Shown here in pieces: positions 1-10,575 of a stretch of DNA of 64,000 bases. Positions within the stretch are counted from its first letter, which is position 1, and each line of letters begins with the position of its first letter. The notes beneath the pieces are model-generated. The model was not told the DNA's origin. It made no database searches and was given only the letters and a program-made list of their open reading frames with translations. Source of the DNA: Myotis daubentonii (taxonomy: Eukaryota; Chordata; Mammalia; Chiroptera; Vespertilionidae); NCBI RefSeq assembly GCF_963259705.1, contig NC_081847.1, forward strand, positions 71,445,754-71,509,753. The letters are read 5' to 3'. The translations under genes were made by a program, and so were the position numbers.

Positions 1-1420
1 GGGAAGGCTACCAGGATGACAGATGTGGCCCCTGCTGAGAGGCGCTGCATTCAGACCGATGTGTGGGCAGTTGAGGGCAGAGAGTCCCCAAAGGGGGTTA
101 CCCAGAATCTGTAGGAGCCGGGGGTGGCGGCTGCAGGAGGCAAAAAGGAAGGCTGTGAGGAGTGCAGAAGGAATTCCAGGATGAGGACACTCCCAAACAA
201 AGGAATGACCAGGAGCTGCCTAAGCAACGAAGAATGCTTTGGTCAAAGAAACAGCCCAAGCAGACAGAGTGGTGTGCGGTAGCCTGTTATGTACAACCTT
301 CCCTGCTCCTATGAAGCTGGTTATTGGTAGCGAATACGGGGCATGGCAGGGAGGGCCTTGATACAGGTGGAGAGGCGAAGCCAGAGGGAGGACCCTTTGA
401 GCCAGGCTTCAGAGCTGGAAGCCAAGGGGACCATGCACAGCTGTATAGGTCGTGTACTGTGTAAAGGGGATGAGTGGCGTTGCCATCCAGCCTGCATTTA
501 ACTTTAGCCGGTGGCCATGGCTGAATCATTCCACTTAAAGAGGCACCAAGGTCAGCTTGCAAAGGCATCAGTAACTCGGGTGTCTGTTCCCAGGCACAGT
601 GTCCTCAGTCCAATCTTCAAACAGAGTGTGTTGGAGGGAGGCGGTACCAAGTCCAAAAGGAGGCTGGGCAAGAATGAGGATAAATGAGAAGACCCTAGCG
701 ATTCATGGGGGGCCATTTGGGCTGCCAGTAATGTCTGAACACACAGCCCCCCCAACCCCCGCCCCCCGCAATCCACCCAGATTCTCCAGCCATCTGCACC
801 AGTGGGTGAAGGCATTTGCAAAGGAGCAGTGGAAACTCTCAGCCTTCAAGTCAGTTCTAGATTGAGAGAGAAGACAAGGCAGGATGGGGCAGATTCTGAG
901 AAAGGGAGGAGGTTCTGGTTCTGGAAGTCTCCATGGGATGGGGCTGGAGGAACAGTGAGAAGGCTGAGGATGATACAGAGAGGCCTACAAGTCGGACATA
1001 TTAATTCAAGATGGACGAGTGGCAGTACTAAGAGGGAGATCATCTCTGGGTGCACCCTCGGCGGTGAGGATGGGATGTCTCTGGAGAAAGGGAAGTCCAG
1101 AACCAGAAGACTGGATGGGCTAGATCCCAAGGTGGGAGAAGACGACCTCAGGCCAGCAGCTGGACTCAGGGGTGAGGGAGCAGCCAGACCCTGGTCTTCT
1201 CAAAGGAGAGGGGTGAAATCTGTATTGTGTCCCAGATGCTCATCCCTGCTCCTCACACATGGTACATGAGCTGTAAACATTTGTTCCATCAATGACTAAA
1301 TTGATAACATGAGTGATCAAGATGTTCTGAATAGCATCTGTCTATGTCTGAGAGATTTGGAAGGGAAGGAAGCAGGGAAGCGTGTGCAGGAGAGGAGTCT
1401 ATTTGGAGAATATGCATCTT
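1..1420. other. Unassigned non-coding sequence
   Basis: I recognise no gene and no clear repeat here. The sequence is moderately G/A-rich with scattered stop codons in all frames. The longest open frames, for example about 155 codons at 802-1269, have no recognisable domain, and an overlapping frame of similar length lies on the opposite strand. This is what chance open frames in GC-moderate DNA look like. Confidence 0.5.
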
Positions 1421-1995
1421 TTAGGGTAACATTAGATGATGTAACAAATACTCCCCAAATTTCAATGGTTTAACCTCACTGGAGAGTACAGTCTAGTTCA
1501 GCCGTGGGCAAACTATGGCCCACAGGCCGGATTCGGCCCGTTTGAAATGAATAAAACTAAAAAAAAAAGACCGTACCCTTTTATGTAATGATGTTTACTT
1601 TGAATTTATATTAGTTCACACAGACACTCCATCCATGCTTTTGTTCCGGCCCTCCGGTCCAGTTTAAGAACCCATTGTGGCCCTCGAGTCAAAAAGTTTG
1701 CCCACCCCTGGTCTAGTTGTTCCTCCCTTGGCTGACAGCTTTCCTCCATGTGGTGATTCAGGGGCCCAGGCTTTCTCTATCTTAGGTGCCACCATCCCTT
1801 AAGGCTTTGGAGTCCTTTGCCTCGAGCTGGCAGACAAAGGCAGGGGACAGCGAGAGGTCCCAGTTGCTTATAATCAGGAAATGATGCATGACTTCTATTT
1901 ACCTTTCCTTGATGAGAACTAGTCCAGGGCTAACCTTAGAGGCAAGGCAGGCTGGGAAATGTAGTTCCAGACTGGAAAGTTACCTTCTGAAGGCA
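1420..1995. repeat. Ancient LTR-like repeat, split by a hAT element
   Basis: Sequence either side of the hAT insertion reads as one old mammalian repeat. The left part has the TAACAAATACTCCCCAAAT-type start followed by a TGGTTTAA motif. The right part has GTGGTGATTCAGGG, CACCATCCCTTAAGG and a closing GGGAAATGTAGT. I know this pattern from old mammalian LTR-type repeats but cannot name the subfamily. Boundaries are approximate. Confidence 0.4.
1499..1710. mobile_element. 212-bp non-autonomous hAT transposon (MITE)
   Basis: The element starts CAGCCGTGGGCAAACT and ends with the near inverted repeat GTTTGCCCACCCCTG. It is flanked by a perfect 8-bp target duplication, GTCTAGTT, at 1491-1498 and 1711-1718. 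An 8-bp duplication and CAG...CTG termini are hallmarks of hAT elements. There is no transposase frame, so it must have been mobilised in trans. It interrupts an older repeat. Family membership beyond hAT is not certain. Confidence 0.9.
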
Positions 1996-2191
1996 GTATT
2001 ACCCCATGGATGGGCAGCACAGATTTTTGGCGCACCTACATGGAAAGTGACGGGTCTGTGAACAAATCGGAGGTTCGGGGAACAGATTTGTGGTAGTGGC
2101 CAAGGACAAGAGCAGCCACCAAGTGAGCCTTGAATGCAACTCTTGGCCTTGCTTGAGAGTCTATCTGGGACATGGAGATGAGTTGTGTGTT

Positions 2192-2205
2192 GGGGGGGGG
2201 GGGGG
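2192..2205 (+). repeat. G14 homopolymer
   Basis: A run of 14 guanines lies between TTGTGTGTT and TTTGACTG. It is a simple mononucleotide repeat, likely polymorphic and prone to length errors in sequencing. Confidence 0.9.
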
Positions 2206-2282
2206 TTTGACTGTCTCACAGAAGGTAGTTACGGTATATCTGATCCTCACTTAGCTTGGGAAATGGAGCTCATCTGCTCATT

Positions 2283-2440
2283 ATTCTTTTCTTTTTTTTA
2301 TTGCTTAAAGTATTACAAAGGGTATTACATATGTGTCCTTTTTCATTATTCTTTTTAAAATATTATTATTAAATGTATTGGGATAACATTGGTTCGTAGC
2401 ATTATAAAATTTTCAGGTGTACAAAGTTAATTACCTTAAG
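2283..2440 (-). mobile_element. LINE-1 3' UTR fragments
   Basis: The plus strand reads TTATTGCTTAAAGTATTACA and then AATGTATTGGGATAACATTGG with TTCAGGTGTACAAAGTT. Both are typical of the reversed 3' end of bat and carnivore L1. The related words TTGTTGAAAGTATT at about 3215 and 55130 point to the same L1 tail. No coding sequence is left. Confidence 0.55.
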
Positions 2441-2515
2441 TTTGACCCTCATTTTTTACAGATGAGGAAACAGATTCAGAGAGAGCAAAGTAATTAAAAC
2501 TGACAGGCAGCCTGT
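2440..2515 (-). repeat. MIR SINE fragment
   Basis: The core word TTTTTTACAGATGAGGAAAC followed by a purine-rich stretch is the well known MIR core in reverse orientation. Only a short, diverged piece is visible. Confidence 0.5.
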
Positions 2516-2519
2516 CCCA

Positions 2520-2880
2520 TCACACTTCCCAGGCACGAAGCGGGAGCAAGCAGCCTTCAGGACTCACATTTTCTTTCCCCACCCCCCGCAGTTGGGAGGA
2601 GGGGCCTTTGTGCCCCAGCCCCGTGGGCGGGGCTTGGCCAGGCCCCCCTCCCCCCTCCCGCTGTGTCAGGAATTCTTCCCTTATTGCTCAGCAGCTCCGT
2701 TACATAGTAAAGATCTCTGAACATGTTGTTAAACACTATCAACCCTGTCCCTGTGTTCGTTACATTCCCCTTTGTCCTGAAGGTGGACCCAGACATCTTT
2801 CCCATCAAGAATTCAGTGGGACCCTTACAAAGTGACAGTGGATTAAATAGCAGCATCTATGATGAGATTTCCCCCCACAC

Positions 2881-2916
<36 letters not shown>

Positions 2917-3185
2917 GCGCAGCACCAAAAACCAAAGGCCAAAAAGGCAACCGATCTCAGCTGCTTTGAAACAGGCTGTGTCCGTCCAAAGGTTGTTTCA
3001 CTTTGGACACTGCGTTCGGGCCTCCTATTAAATTAACAGCCACATGAGGATCACAGGGCTGCGATTCCGGAGCTCCGCCCCGTGTCCAGCACACCGCAGG
3101 TCCAGTAAACCCAGGATACAAAACCGCCTGAGCCCTCTGAGAGGCAGCGAATTCGAGTTGGCCGAGAAAACTGTGATTTGTGATT
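2520..3185. other. Unassigned sequence with a T31 tract
   Basis: No repeat family or gene recognised. A run of 31 thymines at 2885-2915 is followed by AT-poor sequence without SINE or LINE features. A poly(T) of this length could be the reversed poly(A) tail of a processed insertion on the minus strand lying to the right (from about 2916), but I recognise no parent transcript. Confidence 0.35.
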
Positions 3186-3189
3186 TCCC

Positions 3190-4268
3190 CATTTATTTTT
3201 TTAATTTATCTTTGTTGTTGAAAGTATTTCAGATGCCCCCTTCCCGCCCCCCCCCCCCCCCATTGACCCCCTCCTCCCCACTCCAGCCCCTCCCCAGGCC
3301 TTTACCATACTAATGGCTGGGTCCATGGGTTATGCATATATGCATACAGGTTCATTGGTTAATCTCTCCCTTCCCCCTCATGCTTCTGGCTCTATTTTGT
3401 CAGTTTATTTTGTTCATTAGATCCCACATATAAGTGAACTCATGCGATATTTATCTTTCTCTGACTGGCTTACTTCCCTGAGCATAATAATCTCCAGGTC
3501 CCTCCATGTTGTCTCAAAGGGTAAGAGATTCTTTTTTATAGCTGCATAGTATTCCATGGTATAAATGTACCACAGCCTTTTTACCCACTCCTCTACTGAT
3601 GGGCACTTGGGCTGTTTCCACATCTTAGCTATTATAAATTATGCTTCTGTGAACATAGGGGTGCATATATTCTTCCTGATTGGTGTTTTAGGCTTCTTAG
3701 GATATATTCCTATAATGGGATCACTGGGTCAAATGGAAGTTTTTTGAGGAAACTCCACGTTTTCTTCCATAGTGGTTATACCAGTCTGCATTCCCACCAG
3801 CAGTGCACTAGGGCTCCTTCTTCTCCACATCCTCGCCAGCAATGGTTGTTTGTTGATTTATTGATGGTAGCCATTCTGGCAGGTGTGAGGTCATTTTATT
3901 GTCATTTTAATGATTAGTGATGTTGAGCAATTTTTCATCTGTCTCTTGGCCAGTTGTACGTCCTCTTTGGAGAAGTGCCTCTTTAGGTCTTCTGCCCGTT
4001 TTTTAATTGGGTTGTCTTCCTTCTGTTAAGTTGTATGAGTACTCTATGAATTTTGGAAAGTAACCCCTTACCTGATGTACCGGTGGTAAATATGGTCTTC
4101 CAAACCATGGGTTCACTTTTCATTTTGATGATGGTTTCTTTTGCTGTGCAGAAGCTTTTTGTTTTGATGGAGTCCCATGTGTTTATTTTCTCCTTAGTTT
4201 CTCCTGCAGAGCTTTTTATTTTGACATAGTCATATTTGCATATTTCTCCTTGGTTTTCCCATTTAAAT
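3190..4268 (-). mobile_element. 5'-truncated LINE-1 with the ORF2 3' end and 3' UTR
   Basis: Read on the minus strand, this is the last ~1.1 kb of an L1. It holds the C-terminal part of ORF2 and then a 3' UTR ending near 3195, where the plus strand reads TTTTTTTAATTTATC. Possible short duplications are TTCCCCATTTA near 3185 and TTTCCCATTTA near 4255 (one mismatch). The 3' UTR holds a C tract at about 3247-3261, a common L1 feature. Truncation at the 5' side (right end) is the usual outcome of target-primed reverse transcription. Confidence 0.85.
3417..3623 (-). pseudogene. LINE-1 ORF2p C-terminal remnant
   Basis: An open frame of about 68 codons contains LWYIYTMEYYAAIKK followed by WRDLE and KYRMSSLICGI. 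This is the conserved C-terminal segment of mammalian L1 ORF2p, beyond the reverse transcriptase domain. The frame breaks upstream, so no complete endonuclease or reverse transcriptase is encoded. It is a dead fragment of the surrounding L1. Confidence 0.85.
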
Positions 4269-4282
4269 CCAAGCAGTCTCAC
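3983..4282 (-). pseudogene. LINE-1 ORF2 remnant upstream of the C-terminal segment
   Basis: About 99 codons include SFCTAKETI, MVWKTIF and [13 protein letters not shown]. The order matches the L1 ORF2p stretch just before the C-terminal region. It is out of frame with the 3417-3623 piece, with at least one frameshift between them. The start codon is fortuitous, because the element is truncated here. Confidence 0.75.
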
Positions 4283-4284
4283 AT

Positions 4285-5636
4285 TGCCTTAAAATTTATA
4301 AACACATCAATATGGAGAGTACCCCCAGGGCCAAGCTTGGTGTGGATTAGAGTTAAATAATCAATAAGTCGTTTGTTGAGTGTATGAACCAATTAAGTAA
4401 TTAGTTTCAAGATGGGCTTTTCACAAATAATAATATTTCCTGAAAACAGGATACGAGAGTAACTTTCCTGTAGCAAAGGAAGCGTGTTGCAAATCGGAGG
4501 ATTGGAAGGTGCAAGTGACAGCGCTAGGGCCTGTGACCCTCCACCTCTGCTCTGCCTCTGAGCCCTCCGCCTGTGGCTCCCACCCCCAAACCTCCTCCTC
4601 CTGGACAGCCTTCCCCACTGCTGCTCACAGCCTCCACCGCGCTAACGGTAAGTGCATACAAGAAATTAAGCAGGTGAATGGCATGGAGTACGGGGATTAC
4701 ATGTGCGGTGGACTATTCAGGAATGGACTCTGGTGAAGGCGACATTTGACTAGGTCAGGTCAAGGGTGAAAACAGGGAGACTGTTTAGCTGTTACAGCAA
4801 TTATTCATAAGAGAGGTGATGGCGGCTTAGGATAGAGTGGTGGCCATGAGTATGGTAAGCTTTTCTTAAAATATATATAAGTTTTCAGTTGCACTTAAGT
4901 TGCCGTTGAGATTGAGGGGGAGGAAGGTTTGGGGGGGGATATCAGGAATTCAATCAGGACCAATTCCCTTGGGGATGTCTGTTCAGTTCTGTGTGGAGAG
5001 AGCAGGCCAATAGCGGGATACCTGGGGCTGGAGGTCAGAGGAGGGGCTCCGACTAGCAAGACAAACTTGGGGTAAAATAAGAGAATCAAATGAGGTGTCT
5101 AGGACACAGAGCATCTTAGAAAAGAGACACACAGGTCTATGCTGGTTCACTCCCTGCTAACTCGCTCCAGTATTTCAGGGTGCACACTTTAAATTGATGC
5201 CACAGCAACATCACCCATATTTTAGGGGTCTAAGTCCTTCCAGGCCTCTCAGAGAGGAGTTTTAACAAACCGTGTCTATCGGGGGGCCTGCAGAACTTTC
5301 TCCAAATACCCATTCCTGAGTTAGTTTTGTCCTCATAGATTCCAACTCCGTGGATCTGGGTCTTTATTTTGTAAAAGTGTCCCAGACGGCTTTGATGGGC
5401 ACCCCACGTATATCCATTGGTCAGAGTCTTGAATGCTAAACTCCTAATGCCAAGAATATTGTAAAGGAAGAACAAAAGTGGAAACAACCTGAATATCCAA
5501 ATAATAGAGGTGGGTGTTCTCATCCTCATTCTATAGACGAGGGACCTGCAGCTAAGAGATTAAACAATGTTCCAAAAATCACATAGATGGTGACTGGCAG
5601 CCAGGATTTGACACATGTTTTAGGACCAACCGTATG
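4285..5636. other. Unassigned non-coding sequence
   Basis: I see no gene, no young SINE and no clear old repeat in this stretch. The open frames present are under 100 codons and lack recognisable domains. Confidence 0.4.
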
Positions 5637-5637
5637 A

Positions 5638-5811
5638 GTTTTTTAATTATGAGAGAGAGAGAGAAAGAGAGAGAGAGAAACATATATTTTTGTTCTACTT
5701 TTTTATGCATACATTGATTGATTCTTGTATGTGCCCCGACTGGGGATCGAACCTACAACCTTGGCCGATGGGAATGCTGCTCTAACCAACTGAGCTACCC
5801 AGAGAGGGCTG
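5638..5811 (-). mobile_element. Ves-type SINE (short, GA-rich subtype)
   Basis: On the minus strand the element starts with a tRNA-like head, GGTAGCTCAGTTGGTTAGAGC, and a B-box-like GGTTCGATCCC. A TATGCATAAAAAAGTAGAAC segment and a CT tract follow. This tail differs from the main Ves1 copies and matches the subtype at 60867-61025 and 63804-63985. Confidence 0.85.
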
Positions 5812-7339
5812 CAAGTGTGTGTTGTGTCACCGCAACATGACACTGCTGCTCAGGTGTGTCGGCAGTAAGCCGCCTGCCCGCTTGGCCAGCTTTCCAGCCT
5901 GGAAGAGGTGAGGATTTAGCCAGCGCGGCTCCAATCCTGGTACAATCAGAAGACCCCAGCGGAAGCCGGAAGCCGTGCCTCAGCCCCCCAGGTGAGCTTT
6001 ATTCGTTCTGAGTGAGACTCAGCCTTAGGGGCGACATGCTGGCTGCCCCCGGTGCTCGGTCATTCCAGGGTCTCTCTCCCACTCCCCTGGTGCCAGCCCC
6101 AGATCCCGGCCCTCTCCCACCTCAGCGCCAGTCCTCGGGGGTCCTGGCAGGAGAGGGTTAAAGTGCTGAGAACTCGGGGCTCTTCTCTCATGAGAATGGA
6201 ATGTGGAGGGGAGTGAGCTGAGCGGGATGTGGCTGCCCAGTGCTGAGCATGGCCATTGTCACAGAACAATCGACCCCCGGGAACAGGACAGCAGACACTA
6301 ATTATGGGCCACTTGTGTAGTCGTGTAATTAGGAGGCCTCTGTGGCCATCAGCACAAGAAGCTGAGCTCACCCGCTTGCTTGCTTTAGTCGTAACTTTCT
6401 CCAAACTACTCTGCTCAGGAGTTGGAAGAACTAAAACTGCTAACGCTGGGCATCGTAAAAGACAGCCCTGGTCACGTTACTATCATCCAGACGCTTGGCA
6501 AACATGCGGACGCTCAGGCCCCAGTTCCAGAACGTGGTGGGTCCGAGTGGAAATGAAGGTGGTCCGTTGAGATTGCTCGAAGTCCAAATCCAGCCCTCCT
6601 TGGGAGCGGGCAGAAGTCCCGGCAACCTTCTTGGAGCTGCTAAGAACCCTCGCCCCTCAGCGAGGACGTGGGTGCCCTGCTGATGTTCCCTGAGTCTGTG
6701 AGTTCATAAATACGTCCTCAAACATTGCTCACCGGGAAGACCAAGTCAGGGCCTGTTTCTCTGCTCACGCAGAGCCTCAGACCCGATGGCAAGATATCAC
6801 AGAGAGGACAGGAATATAGGCCTGGAGTGATGCGGCTCTGAGGAGGGGAGGGAATGCAGGCGGCAAAAGACTTCAACGGAGGGTTCCCCACCCCTGACCC
6901 CTGGAGTAGGTGACTTCATGCAAGAATTAGGACCCTAGGGTAGCCCACTCTGGGCAAAAAGGATAACTGATGGCTAAGTTTGCCGAACGTGGAAAGAGCT
7001 GCAGCTGGCCTCAGAATAACCAGAACCCAACGTTAAGTGCGCCAGGACTCTCTCCTGACTGCATTCTTACACACTGGCTTCCTGGGCCACCGATACACCA
7101 GTTCCCTCCCTCATATCTTCCAAGCTATCCCATCCGAAAGCTGTCACACCTCTTCCCCTACTCAACTTGAAAATTCCCAGGAAGGCTCCTATGGCCCCAA
7201 CAGGATCTCTGCCCCGGGCTGTGGTCCAGCTGGGGAAGTAAGCTGCCATGATTGACAGCCCACAGAGCCACAGGGGAAATAGGATGGGAAGCCTCTCTCC
7301 CAACAACAGGAAGGTGGGACCAGGTAAAACTCGTTCCCT
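5812..7339. other. Unassigned non-coding sequence
   Basis: GC-moderate sequence without recognisable repeats. Open frames at 6060-6404 (minus) and 6256-6570 (plus) overlap each other on opposite strands and carry no known motif, so they are treated as chance frames. Confidence 0.4.
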
Positions 7340-7745
7340 ACAGCTTTCACAGACCTTGTTCCACTTAAATCTCACAACCACTGAGTGGGAGAGGTGGGCC
7401 TATCCCCCATTTTGACAGATAAAAGAATTAAAACCACCCGGCCGGTGTGATGCAGTGGTTGAGTGTCGACACATGAACCAAGAGGTGGCTGGTTAGATTC
7501 TCTACAGGGACACATGCCTGGGTTGCGGTTCAGTCAATGTTTCTCTCTCATCAATGTTTCTATCTCTCTATCCCACTCCCTTCTTCTCTCTAAAATCAAT
7601 AAAAAAATATTTTTTTAAAAAAAAAACTAAACTAAGACTTGGGAAGTTGAAGTGGCTTTCTCACAGTCGCACAGCTAGCCAATGGCAGAGGTGGACTTCC
7701 TGGCCAGGTGTCCCTGGATCCCATGTCCACGCTGTCTGCCGTATT
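7340..7745 (-). repeat. MIR SINE interrupted by a Ves SINE
   Basis: The left half (7340-7437) contains CCACTTAAATCTCACAACCA and CCATTTTGACAGATAAAAGA. The right half (7628-7745) contains TCACAGTCGCACAGCTAGCC and AATGGCAGAGG. Joined across the insertion they follow the MIR order on the reverse strand. This dates the MIR as older than the Ves copy. Confidence 0.75.
7438..7627 (+). mobile_element. Ves-type SINE inside a MIR
   Basis: The body runs from CGGCCGGTGTGATGCAGTGG through CACATGCCTGGGTTGC and the ATCAATGTTTC pair to AATCAATAAAAAAAT. The B-box equivalent is diverged (GGTTAGATTCT), and the usual CCCCAGTAGGGGG block is missing. Confidence 0.85.
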
Positions 7746-8226
7746 GTGTTGAGTGCATATCAGAAGCACGAGGGAGAAGTGCGGGTTCGCGGACTGTTTG
7801 TCCAGGTGTACCAAAGAAGGATGGGCGATGCTGGGGGACTCTGCACAGGAGACTGGACAGGTGAGCTGCGGTCTTATTCCAGAGAGGTGTGAATGTGAGC
7901 CTAAACTTCGTCTCTTGTTGAGAAGCCGGCGAGGTTTTCTGAGTAAGGGTGTGAAATTGGATCTGGGGCGCTAACCTAGATCTCTAAATGCTGGGACTAT
8001 GCTAGTCATTGCAGAGCAGGGGTAGGGACCACACACTGTTCACAGAGCTGTAGACTCTCAGCTCCTCCATCTCAGCCACTGTCAGTCACCCTCCCATGGA
8101 CACCTCCGTCCTCAGGTGGGCCAGATTCTGGACCCAATATCTGCGTGTCCCTCTTTAACCTCACAACAAGGGAGAAATCGGTGTGACGGTCCTTGTCATG
8201 GGACCCTGGCTAGTAGGTGGGAATGT
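7746..8226. other. Unassigned non-coding sequence
   Basis: Nothing recognisable is seen in this interval apart from a short polypyrimidine-poor, single-copy-looking sequence between two SINE clusters. Confidence 0.35.
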
Positions 8227-8238
8227 AAAGAATAGCCC

Positions 8239-8469
8239 ATGCCCTAACCGGTTTGGCTCAGTGGATAGAGCATCGGCCTGCGGACTGAAGGGTCCTAGGT
8301 TCGATTCCGGTCAAGGGCATGTACCTTAGTTACGGGCACATCCCCAGTAGGGAGTGTGCAGGAGGCAGCTGATGGATGTTTCTCTCTCATCGATGTTTCT
8401 AACTCTCTATCCCTCTCCCCTCCTCTCTGTAAAAAAAGTCAATAAAGTATATTAAAAAAAAAAAAAAAA
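8239..8469 (+). mobile_element. Ves1 SINE, young, with a 12-bp duplication
   Basis: The head GCCCTAACCGGTTTGGCTCA carries the A box, and GGTTCGATTCC at 8298-8308 is the B box. The 3' end is AAGTCAATAAAGTATATT plus an A tail. The duplication AAAGAATAGCCC at 8227-8238 recurs right after the tail (8470-8481). The second copy runs into another SINE head, showing nested insertion. Confidence 0.95.
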
Positions 8470-8475
8470 AAAGAA

Positions 8476-8688
8476 TAGCCCGGTTGGTGTGAGCATCAAC
8501 CTATGAACCGGGAGGTCACGGTTCGATTCCTGGTCAGGATACACGCCCAGGTTGCAGGCTCGTTCCCCAGGGTAGGGCGTGCAGGAGGCAGCAATCAATA
8601 ATTCTCCCTCATCATTGATGTTTCTATCTCTCTCTCCCTCTCCCTTCCTCTCAGAAACCAATACAAATATATTTTTTTAAAATAGAGC
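8476..8688 (+). mobile_element. Ves-type SINE, older partner of the nested pair
   Basis: From AGCCCGGTTGGTGTGAGCAT through CGGTTCGATTCCTGG to the CATTGATGTTTC and AAACCAATACAAATAT tail. It belongs to the subtype whose head reads CCGGCTGGTGTGGCTCAGTGG, with CCTATGAACC after it. Part of the head (the GGCTCAGTGGTT segment) is deleted. Confidence 0.85.
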
Positions 8689-8689
8689 T

Positions 8690-9963
8690 CCCAAAGGAGC
8701 CAGAAGAAGGAAGGTGGGGTCAAAAGCTGTCAACCAGACCAGAGTTCAAGGCAGGACTCTGGGTTCAGAGGACAGCATGCTCTTGACTTCTTTATCTTGA
8801 AGAAAAATCCCGTTTGGGGAAGAAACATCAACCTGAAATGACCTCAGTCAGTGGTGGTTTGGGATGATTCGGGATGGCACCTGACAGAATCAGTAAATAG
8901 GGCAGGCAGAGGCATTTGGCAGAGATTTAGTAATTATTGCTGCAGGTAGCACCTCAGAATCGCGAGTGTCAGATGTCTTCGTAAACAAGCCTTTGAAAGC
9001 TCCCTTCAAAATCAATACAGGAAATGGTTGTCTGTGGAAATCATGCACAGACGCCACCGGAGCAAATTAAACAAGCCCGAACCCGTCCTGACATAACGGA
9101 TCACTGTGGCTTGGGATAGAGATTTCTGTGAGAGCAAACACGCAGGTTCAAACATGAATGCATCTTGGATGCCCCAAACGGATGTGCGCACCACGCGCTG
9201 TGGAAAACCCGGTCGGATGATTCCCAGCACAGCTCTGTCGGGACAGACACTGGCGTCCAAGATGCCGGTGAAGGGTGGGAATAGCACCGCTTCTTTACAA
9301 AGGAGTAGAAAAGACAGTATATCAGAATAGTTTATAACATATAAGTCACAATGTGTGTATGTAAGTGAAATTATTCCTGTAAGATTTATAAGTAAATATC
9401 TATTTCAATGATGACCTAATGGTCTTTGATATTTAAGTTGGCCAAAATTTTGGAGGCTACTGTAAATTAGAAAATGGATTGGGGAGGGGGGGCTTAATAG
9501 TCTCGGTTGCCCGGTATTTAAACATATATGATACTGGATATTACTATGGCTGTGGCACTTCCCCAGCTCCATGTTACCCAGCAGGTTCAACAAATATAGA
9601 AAAATGTACCAGATTTCAGTTAAAAATGATGAATTGAACCCAAGCTTTGAGGTCCGCTCCCCTTAGAAATTCTATTAAAGTGACAATAAGGAATCTATCA
9701 ACAACAAATAAAGCCTATATTAACAAGGATTAACAGAAGAAAAAGCAACAACAATATTTTGGAAGCTGAAGAGCAGATGAAAAGTAAAACTTATTTAGCC
9801 CAGAACTAAGAAAGCTGAATTCAAACGCAGCAGGAAGTAAATCCAAGGACAAATTTAATTTACACACAAGAATTCCCCCCAAATGCCAGCCATTGTTGTC
9901 CGGTATCTCTGGAAGTAGGATGGGGATTCAACTAAAAGTTGGGGGATGCGCTGAAAGTCTGTT
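8690..9963. other. Unassigned sequence, AT-rich in its right half
   Basis: No gene or named repeat recognised. The stretch 9330-9930 is AT-rich and could include old LINE sequence, but I cannot place it. Short open frames near 9012-9330 overlap on both strands. Confidence 0.35.
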
Positions 9964-9978
9964 TAAGAGACAGCCGGA

Positions 9979-10200
9979 GCCCTAACCGGTTTGGCTCAGT
10001 GGCTAGAGCGTCGGCCTGCGGACTGAATGGTCTCAGGTTCGATTCTGGCCAAGGGCATGTACCTTGGTTGCAGGCACATCCCCGGTAGGGGGTGTGCAGG
10101 AGGCAGCTGATCAATGTTTCTCTCTCATCGATGTTTCTAACTCTCTATCCCTCTCCCTTCCTCTCTGTAAAAAAATCAATAAAATATATTTTTAAAAAAA
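9979..10200 (+). mobile_element. Ves1 SINE
   Basis: Head GCCCTAACCGGTTTGGCTCA, B box GGTTCGATTCT at 10036-10046, body CCCCGGTAGGGGGTGTGCAG, tail AAAAAATCAATAAAATATAT. Flanking copies of the target, AGAGACAGCCGGA at 9966-9978 and AGAGACAGCTGGA at 10211-10223, differ at one base. Confidence 0.93.
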
Positions 10201-10575
10201 GAAGAGAGAGAGAGACAGCTGGACTCTCTCCCCAGTCCTTCCCTGCCTCCTCACACCCAGGCCCAAGGCTGAATGTCTGCTTCTGGGGAGGGCCCCCAGC
10301 GAGCCTAGTTGAAGAAAACAAAAGAAGTAAATGTACACATCCTGGATCTTGAGGTCCCCAGGCCTCTTCCCCACTCAGCTGGCAGAACAGTGGTGGCCAA
10401 TCCCCTTCCTCCGGGCAGGACACTCTCACGGTCTTCTCTTCTCCGGCGAGTCTGGCCAGCCCAACGGGAGAGACCCCGAGAGCCTGACATTGGGTTTGTC
10501 CCAACGTGATACAGCCAACAAGCTCCACTCACTAATGTTTTTAAAGCTTCCAATAAATTTCCTAGTTCCCTATTA

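Noticed and set aside
802..1269. 155-codon open frame, plus strand
   Set aside because: Low-complexity Arg/Gly-rich translation and no splice-like context. An opposite-strand frame of 94 codons overlaps it.
8239..8310. tRNA-like sequence with A and B boxes (also at many other sites)
   Set aside because: These are the tRNA-derived heads of Ves SINEs, followed by a SINE body and A tail with target duplications. They do not fold as complete tRNAs and are not tRNA genes.
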